DNA of 64,000 nucleotides, taken from Blasia pusilla. Lineage: Eukaryota; Marchantiophyta; Marchantiopsida; Blasiales. Where the stretch lies: positions 45,942,001 through 46,006,000 of the forward strand of contig CM114271.1 in assembly GCA_050084515.1 (NCBI GenBank), in the 5' to 3' direction. Both the position numbers and the translations under genes were made by a program. Positions 57,640 to 64,000 of the stretch are shown in pieces. Position 1 is the first letter of the stretch. The number at the start of each line of letters is the position of its first letter. The notes below the pieces were generated by a model. It worked only from the letters and a program-made list of their open reading frames with translations, was not told the origin of the DNA and searched no databases.

Positions 57640-59700
57640 CATGGAACAAGATAAAAAATGGACAAGATGAAAAATTAAAAGACCGGGTTATCAATTTTTG
57701 AGCTTTTGGTCACAACTTCATTTTGCTTGAAACCTCACAATATAACTACATGCATATTTGAGATCATATGGACCAAATTTTATTTCTAGATGAGATCCTT
57801 AGACAAGATGGAAAATGAAAAGACCTTCTTTTCATTGAAGGTTTAGGCGCGGGTCAAAAAATGATCTAGCAACTTTGGGCTTTTGATCAAAACTCCATTT
57901 TTCTTGAAACTTTGCGAGATAGGTAAATGTGACTTGGGAATCATGGGTACCGAATTTCAACTCAAGATGAGATACTTGGAAAAGATGGAAAATGAAAAGA
58001 CCTTATTTTCATTGAAGGTTTAATGGAACAGGTTAAGAATTTGTAAGCTTTTGGCCACAACTTCACTTTCATTGAAAATTTTCAATACAAAAACATGCAC
58101 CTTGGGGATCATGTTAACCAAAGTTCACCTCTAGATGAGATACTAGGACAAGATGGAAAATGAAAAGATATTCTTATCATTGAAGGTTTAGGTGCTGGTC
58201 ACAAAATGACTTTGCAAATTTTAAGCTTTGGGTCACAACTCCATTTTGATGGAAACTTTGCAAGATAGCTACATGTATCTTGGGGATCATATAAACCAAA
58301 TTCAACTCAAGATGAGATACTTGGACAAGATGGAAAATCAGAAGATCTTCTTTTAATTGAAGGTTTAATGGCGCATGTTCAAAAAATGAGTTAAAAAATT
58401 TCGAGCTTTTGGTCATAATTATATTGTAATTGAAATTTTGCAAGACATCTTCATGCACCTTGGGGATTATGTTTACCAAAGTTGAGCTCTAGATAAGATA
58501 GTTAGAGAAGATGGAAATTGAGAAGTCCTTCTTTTCATGGAAGGTTTAATGGCCATGGTGTAAAAAATGAGTTAAGAATTTTTGAGCTTTTGGTCTAAAC
58601 TCCATTTTTCTTGAAAATTTTCAAGAGAGCTACATCCACCTTGGGGATCATGTGTACCAAACTTAAACTCTTAGTAAGATAGTTTGACAAGATAGAAAAT
58701 GAAAATATCTTATTTTCATTGAAGGTTTAATGGCGCGGGTTCAAGAAATGAGTTAAGAGTTTTTGAGTTTTTGAGCTTTTGAGCTTTTGGTCATAATTCC
58801 ATTTTAATTGAAACATTGTGAGATAGCTATATGCACCTTGGGGATCATGTGTACCAAAGTTTAGCTCTAGATGAGATACGTGGACAAGATGGAAAGTGAA
58901 AGGCCTTCTTTTCATTAAAAGTTTAGGCGCGAGTCAAAAAATGACTTAGGAATTTTTTAGCTTTCGGTCACAACTCCTTTTTGTTGAAACTTTGCAAGAT
59001 AGCTGCATGTACCTTAGGGATCATGTGTACCAAATTTCAACTCAAGCTGATGTGAGAAAACAGAATGTGACTAAATCATTGAAATATGTCATAAATTTTG
59101 ATACAAAGTGGCCTAGTCAGTCCGCGCTCACAAAAGAGTTTCGATGGAACTTGAATATGGAGATAACTTGACACACTAGAATGCGCTACGGCTCCGACTT
59201 TCGACTATTTTAGTTCTCGGGAAACTAGCGTTCTTTTCTTATATTTCTTCCTTTTTATTTATAGATTTTTTTTGCAAGAGAGCTACATGCATCTTGGGGA
59301 TTATGTGTACCAAAGTTCAGCTCTAGATGAAATACTTGGATAAGATGAAAAATGAAAAGATCCCATTTTCATTGAAGATTTAATGACACGTGTTAGAAAT
59401 CACAATGGTCACAAATCCATTTTGATGGAAACTTTTCCAGAGAGCAACATACACCATACGGATGAAGTGTACCAAAGTTCACGTCAAGATAAGATAGTTG
59501 GACAAGATGAAAAATGAAAAGAACCCATTTTCATTGAAGGTTTAAGGGCACATGTCAAAAAATGAGTTTACAATTTTTGAGCGTTTGGTCACAACTCCAT
59601 TTTCTTGAAACTTTGAAAGGGAGCTAAATCCAGGAGAACGATGTGTACCAAAATTCAACTCTAGATGAGATACTAGGAAAAGATGAAAAATAAAAAGACC
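57640..59700. repeat. satellite-like array, unit about 178 bp, about 11 diverged copies
   Basis: Recurring blocks 'gagcttttggtcacaactcc', 'gaaactttgcaagatagct', 'caccttggggatcatgtg', 'accaaagttc', 'agatgagatacttggacaag' and 'cttttcattgaaggttta' return in fixed order. The first block starts near 57702, 57885, 58048, 58223, 58404, 58583, 58780 and 58958, a period of about 163-197 bp. The unit is not a multiple of three, so repeated frames on the minus strand are artefacts. The array is interrupted at 59051-59274. The unit length is typical of plant centromeric or heterochromatic satellites (inference). Confidence 0.9.
59051..59274 (-). repeat. copia-type LTR fragment, copy D, within the satellite
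   Basis: Begins TGTGAGAAAACAGAATG, the reverse complement of the LTR 3' terminus. It carries complements of GCACGGACGGACTAGGCC-type and CGAAGCTC-type blocks and stops inside the LTR centre, where satellite sequence resumes (AAGAGAGCTACATGC). Only the 3' half of the LTR is present, so part of LTR and satellite was deleted together. Confidence 0.85.
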
Positions 59701-60087
59701 TTATGTAAAATATCTATTCTCCACTCTTCTAAAAAATTCCATTCCTCAATTAAAATTTATATGAAACCCTACTCACTTAAATAATGGCACGTTTTCTAAA
59801 ATTTTTAACAATATCTACTATTTCTCCATAAAAAATAATTTTCCCGTCTTATCAAATATTAATTAAAGGAGTAAATTATAAAAATTTTATATTTTGTCTA
59901 ATTATCCCACCACTCTTATGGTACACCTTAGGATCACCCGTTATCATGTAAATTAATGAAACATCTAAATAATAAGTAATGAATACAAAAACTATAATCC
60001 GTCTTTGAAATTCATTTTCCCTACCATTTAATGTTAGTAAGGTACAAAATTCAACGATTGTGCTATTTTGTGGTAGTGTACCACGTA
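59701..60087. other. AT-rich spacer, nothing recognised
   Basis: Follows directly on the satellite. No repeat or coding trace seen. Confidence 0.45.
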
Positions 60088-60930
60088 TCTATCTATATAA
60101 TAATTGGCCACCCATATGCATAATAGGACAAGATAGTGAGATAAAATGACAAAATAGACAACATGTATGAGTTTTGTTATTTGAGTTTTATTATATGGAT
60201 AGAAATAAATAAGATAGAGAAAACGGATAGAGATTTAAAAGGAATAGAAACAAATATTAATAATTAATAAATTTATTTATTAATATAATATGTGATTATA
60301 AATATTAAAATTTTGGAATAATTATGATAAATAACCATTTTTTAAATTTGCATGGAGAAGGAATATATTTGTTTTTAGTTTTATGGAAGGATAAAATTAC
60401 TTAGGGGATTAGAATATCATTTAAATTTTAATGGAGGATTTTAATTACTTAGAAGAGTGAAATTTTATTACTCTTTTAAGATTTTGGAATTTTTTAAATA
60501 ATTTAAAATAATAATAATATTATTAAAAAATAATCGTATTTATTCAAATAGGATATTTCGGGAAAGGAAAATGAATTTGAATGAAAAATGAAAAATATTT
60601 TAAATTAAAATTAACTAATAATTTAGTTAGTAAATGTTTTTTGGGAGGGAAGAGTATAATTATTTTTGTGGGGAAAAGTGGAATAGGAATACTAGTTATG
60701 TTCGAACTTTTATAGAGAAGTGAATTTATTTAGGGGAGATGCGTATTATTCAAAAGTGAAATTTTCTTACTCTTCTAAGATTTAAAAACATGGAAATTAC
60801 ATTTAAAATTTGAAATCAAATATAAATATAAAATTTAAGTATAATAAATTATTTTTATTGACACCCGTTTTTTAAGGCTCTTCTATTGAGGAAAATGTGT
60901 CACATGTGCATCGCACGAGCAACATACTAG
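60088..60930 (+). mobile_element. probable Helitron, about 843 bp, non-coding
   Basis: The 5' end TCTATCTATATAATAATTGG follows an A. The 3' end has the hairpin GTGC-atc-GCAC, ten bases (GAGCAACATA) and CTAG before a T. These are the Helitron terminal hallmarks, with no inverted repeats and no target duplication. The interior is AT-rich without a Rep/helicase trace, so it is non-autonomous. The 5' base could be four positions further in, because TC recurs. Confidence 0.6.
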
Positions 60931-61197
60931 TTTCTCTTATTGTACATATAGGGTCTCCAACTATAACATAGATTTACAAAATATGAAAGAGATATTTTAA
61001 AATTTTGGAATTCATAATTTTCAAATCATTTTCAATATTGTAATGATTAAATAATTCCCCTTGTTCTACTTTTCACTTTAATATAGGCCCATTATCAAAA
61101 TAGACTTCTTGGATATTCATTATTTTCTAAAATAATTAATCAAATCTCCTTAGAAGTATAAGTAAACGATGTTCTACAATATGCAAACATTTTTTAA
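60931..61197. other. AT-rich spacer between Helitron and solo LTR
   Basis: Nothing recognised. Confidence 0.45.
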
Positions 61198-61632
61198 TGT
61201 TGGATTCTCAACATCCACTTCTCTAAGCACCATGAATTTGATCGGCCCCCTTGTATGAGGAGAAGCCTAGATTGATGGTTCCGACTTAAACGTCGAAGGA
61301 GTCATAGTAATATGACGTAGGTGGTTTGAGGAATAGCGTTACTAGGTTTATCTAACCCTATATTGCATCAGGGTACCCCGCACCCTGACGCGTCGCGGAG
61401 GTCCGAGGTGCGCAGCACCTAGTATGCCAAGAAAAATAGGTAAAAACCCTAGTTTTCCCGAGTAGTCAAATAGTCGGGAGCCGCAGGGGTAGCGCATTCT
61501 CGTATGTCGAGTTATCTCCATGTTCAAGTTCCATCGAAGCTCTTCTGTGAGCGCACGGACGGACTAGGCCACTTTGTATCTCTAAGTTTTTGTAAAGATT
61601 TCAATGATTTCGTCCCTTTCTGTTTTCTCACA
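61198..61632 (+). repeat. solo copia-type LTR, copy E, with perfect target duplication
   Basis: TGTTGGATTCTCAACATCC to TTTTCTCACA, 435 bp, flanked by TTTAA on both sides (61193-61197 and 61633-61637). It is the best-preserved member of the family and fixes the termini. The centre has a GC-rich part with a GGTGCGCAGCACC palindrome. No primer-binding site or coding region follows, so it is a solo LTR. Confidence 0.95.
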
Positions 61633-61905
61633 TTTAATACAAAATTAAAATAATTAAATTTATATCAAACAAACCTTTCAATCATTGTACCTTCTACGTT
61701 AACCAAGGACTAATAATCCTAGAGAAAACTTTCATGCATTTCTTGAACTTACTTCATGGACAACAATCATAATTGACTCACATTCACAAGTCTCATGGGT
61801 GAAATATTTTGTACAAAAAATGAGTGGTACCCCACAAAACACCTTGATTGAGAGGAACCTCATACTTATGTACATTACAAAGATATAAATATGAACTCAT
61901 TCTAT

Positions 61906-64000
61906 CTAATCTGATTCATCATCAAATATACGTAACACCGGTCCAGACGTCTCACCACCTCTTCCTTGTCTTCCCTTGGCTCTAGTCATGTGTGTCCTCT
62001 CCAACACAACATCAACTTCACCATCATCCGTTTCTTGTATTGGATGTGTTGGAAACATCTCCCAATCTCTCTTGAAGAATCCAAAGAGTTCCTGTTGCAT
62101 TCAACGAGGGTAATGGTATGGTCGAGGATATGCCCCTTCCATCCTTTGAGGAATATCTTGCCATAAGAAAGGTGGCAAGATCAATTAGAGTCTCCTCAAG
62201 ATAAGGTCATCCACCAATGGATTTTGATGATGTTTTAGCACAAGTTGTGTTGAGGGCATCCCGAACTTCTTGTGCATTCAACCCTTGAGGAAAGAAGAAG
62301 TTTTTTGCCTCTCGATTTTGGAGATCTATGGCAGTTTCGTGAATAAGGTCTCCTTGATCGTACATGTCAATGAAGTGGACCAGCCACGCTTGCATAGCCC
62401 AATCAATCCTTTGCTAACATGAGATTTTTGCGTGAACCATTCCATCTATGTTTACTTCGAGGTTGTAATTGGATCGGGGGCTACGATGTCCCAAATTGAA
62501 AGTGAATTTTTTTGCTCTTGGGTTCGCTTGTAATATGTAGGTGGTGCATTACTATCAGGAGCACAGAAAGAGATGCCAAAAAGGTGATAGAGTCTTCGTG
62601 ACACTTGTGAGATAGTAATATGGCCTTTTGAAGACAATATGGATATCAATAACAAGATTTACATGTGCTTGTCACGTAGCAACCTTCGACAACAATGAGG
62701 TTGAAGCAGATCATGCATTTGGGCTAATTTTTTGGCGTGAGGGCTCCTCCTTGAGCTAATGTGATTGTCTTCATCTAATCATGAAGATCTTGCTTTTTTT
62801 TTCTTGGATTCAAAGGTGTTGGGGCCAACATCAAAGAAGCATAGTTTGGAGCATTCGGATCCACAATATTTTCCCATGCTACGCGTAGAGCATGAGGCCT
62901 AAACTACTCGATAGGTTGAATTAAGATCAAATCAACCTCCTTCACAAGATGAACCTCAAGTAGAGTTGTCTTGGGGGTGAGTTCTCCCACGCAACCCCTT
63001 GCTCTCCATTGTAGCAATTCATCCATTACTTATTGTCATCTTGCCATGATGGATTCATATGCCCTCCTCCACCACTCCTCCATGTGATCAGCCATTACAA
63101 CTCTTTGTCTTCTATGGAGGTCATATTTGGAAATTAATTCATTCACAATCCTCTCCATCTCTTTCTTAAGTCTGGCATGCTCCTCACACAATTGTTGGTG
63201 CTTCCCCTTCAAAATGTTGAATTCCGCTTCCAAATCAAAAGTGCGTAAGGAATTTTTTATTAAACTCCCCAAGTGTGATAGATGAGACACAACCTCCCTA
63301 TTATTTGGAGCACTATCCCCACGAAAGGTTCTAGGATGAGTGCCGCTACGTACAGGGTGATAAGAATTCTCCTCGTGGCCATCAAAGCTCATATTACGAC
63401 CTACATTGAGGTCATTCAAAATATCTTGTCTATCTTCAAAATCCTCCTGGACTCACCTTCCATCTTCATTCTCGTTATGTATCTCTTGTTTCGTCATCCG
63501 ATTTTTTTATGTCGATCCAAGGAAGATAGTATGCCTTTAAGGCTTCTTGACAATCCACCTTGCCGGTATTGGCATGATGACGCTCGTGGTGATAAAGCTT
63601 CCACTCTTGGTTGTTTGATTATGGTGGTCAAGTTATACCATCATCAACTGTGGGTCTCTAATCTCTTCTCCAAGATGTGTCCTCCAAATCACCATAATGA
63701 ACCTCCATGTCCTTCATCAACTTCGCGACTTTGAGCTTGATAAATACCTTGCTCACTGACTTCCTCCTTCTTCTTGGGGAGATCCTGATAATTTGGAAGG
63801 CCATTGAATAAGGCCCAATCTTTTTTCCACTATTTTTCTTCTATTTCCTTGCAAATTCTCCAATTGCAGGCTGTAGCCACTTGAGCCGCGACTTCTTCAA
63901 TTGTGCTTCCAAAACTTGTGGGTCATGGATGTTATCCAAGTGTGCCTTCAATTTATCTTCCGTGATGAATTCTGAGACCCTCTTCTTGTTTACCTTCTCG
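61906..64000 (-). pseudogene. unidentified decayed ORF with coiled coil
   Basis: The minus-strand frame 63419-63036 (127 codons) reads VVSHLSHLGSLIKNSLRTFD and LKKEMERIVNELISKYDLHR, a strongly predicted-looking coiled coil. Nearer the end are frames 62395-62207 (MQAWLVHFIDMYDQGDLI) and 62100-61906 (ELFGFFKRDWEMFPTHP). They share orientation, and stops lie between them, so this may be one long decayed gene or transposon ORF running off the window edge. I recognise no family; it could be a gag or a non-catalytic transposon protein. Confidence 0.4.

Noticed and set aside
58177-58479. Minus-strand frame with an internal protein-level repeat
   Set aside because: It lies in the roughly 178-bp satellite; the unit is not a multiple of three, so the apparent protein repeat is a by-product.
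57640-59700. CRISPR-like direct repeats
   Set aside because: Units are about 178 bp, diverged throughout and without spacer structure; this is a eukaryotic satellite.

Overview
This window is eukaryotic, AT-rich, gene-poor DNA, most likely from a land plant and probably a seed-free one (bryophyte, lycophyte or fern). The evidence is the mix of transposable elements: a copia element with a plant-type initiator-Met primer-binding site, a gypsy element with a C-terminal PHD finger and a methyltransferase-like domain, Helitrons, a DUF659-type hAT transposase, L1-like LINEs, and a non-LTR element with a C-terminal restriction-like endonuclease. The lineage is an inference from remembered families, not a search result. 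I found no intact host gene, rRNA or functional tRNA. Every long coding trace is a decayed transposon pseudogene.

Layout. Positions 1-3.29 kb are GC-richer with no recognisable gene. 3.3-12.1 kb carries two copies of one RLE-type non-LTR element (minus strand): a tail copy at 3.3-4.2 kb split by a 196-bp Helitron, and a fuller copy at 8.9-12.0 kb. A PHD-finger relic lies between them at 5.0-5.4 kb. 12.1-26 kb is mostly AT-rich DNA with a duplicated block holding a 331-bp insertion, a plus-strand tail of another RLE element (18.2-18.9 kb) and a CACTA-like element (22.4-23.2 kb). A minus-strand LINE (26.0-28.5 kb) abuts a 141-bp AG tract. 29-38.5 kb holds a tRNA-like SINE, an hAT-like MITE with an 8-bp target duplication, a gag-like relic, an LTR and a LINE tail.

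38.6-46.5 kb is the key region. A copia 5' LTR, primer-binding site, gag and protease run into a roughly 6.5-kb gypsy element. The gypsy order is LTR fragment, protease, C5-DNA-methyltransferase-like domain, reverse transcriptase, RNase H, integrase, PHD finger, LTR. It therefore pairs a DNA-methylation 'writer' fold with a chromatin 'reader' finger in one retrotransposon. All domains carry stops, frameshifts or lost catalytic residues, so this copy is dead. A solo LTR of the same family interrupts the hAT transposase at 53.4-56.7 kb.

48.2-53.1 kb is a near-full-length LINE (ORF1, AP endonuclease, RT, zinc knuckle, ATTC tail) with CT microsatellite on both sides. 57.6-59.7 kb is a roughly 178-bp satellite array broken by an LTR fragment, and solo LTRs with 5-bp target duplications follow. 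The last 2 kb holds an unidentified decayed coiled-coil ORF on the minus strand. The arrangement fits heterochromatin or pericentromere-like DNA built by nested insertion.
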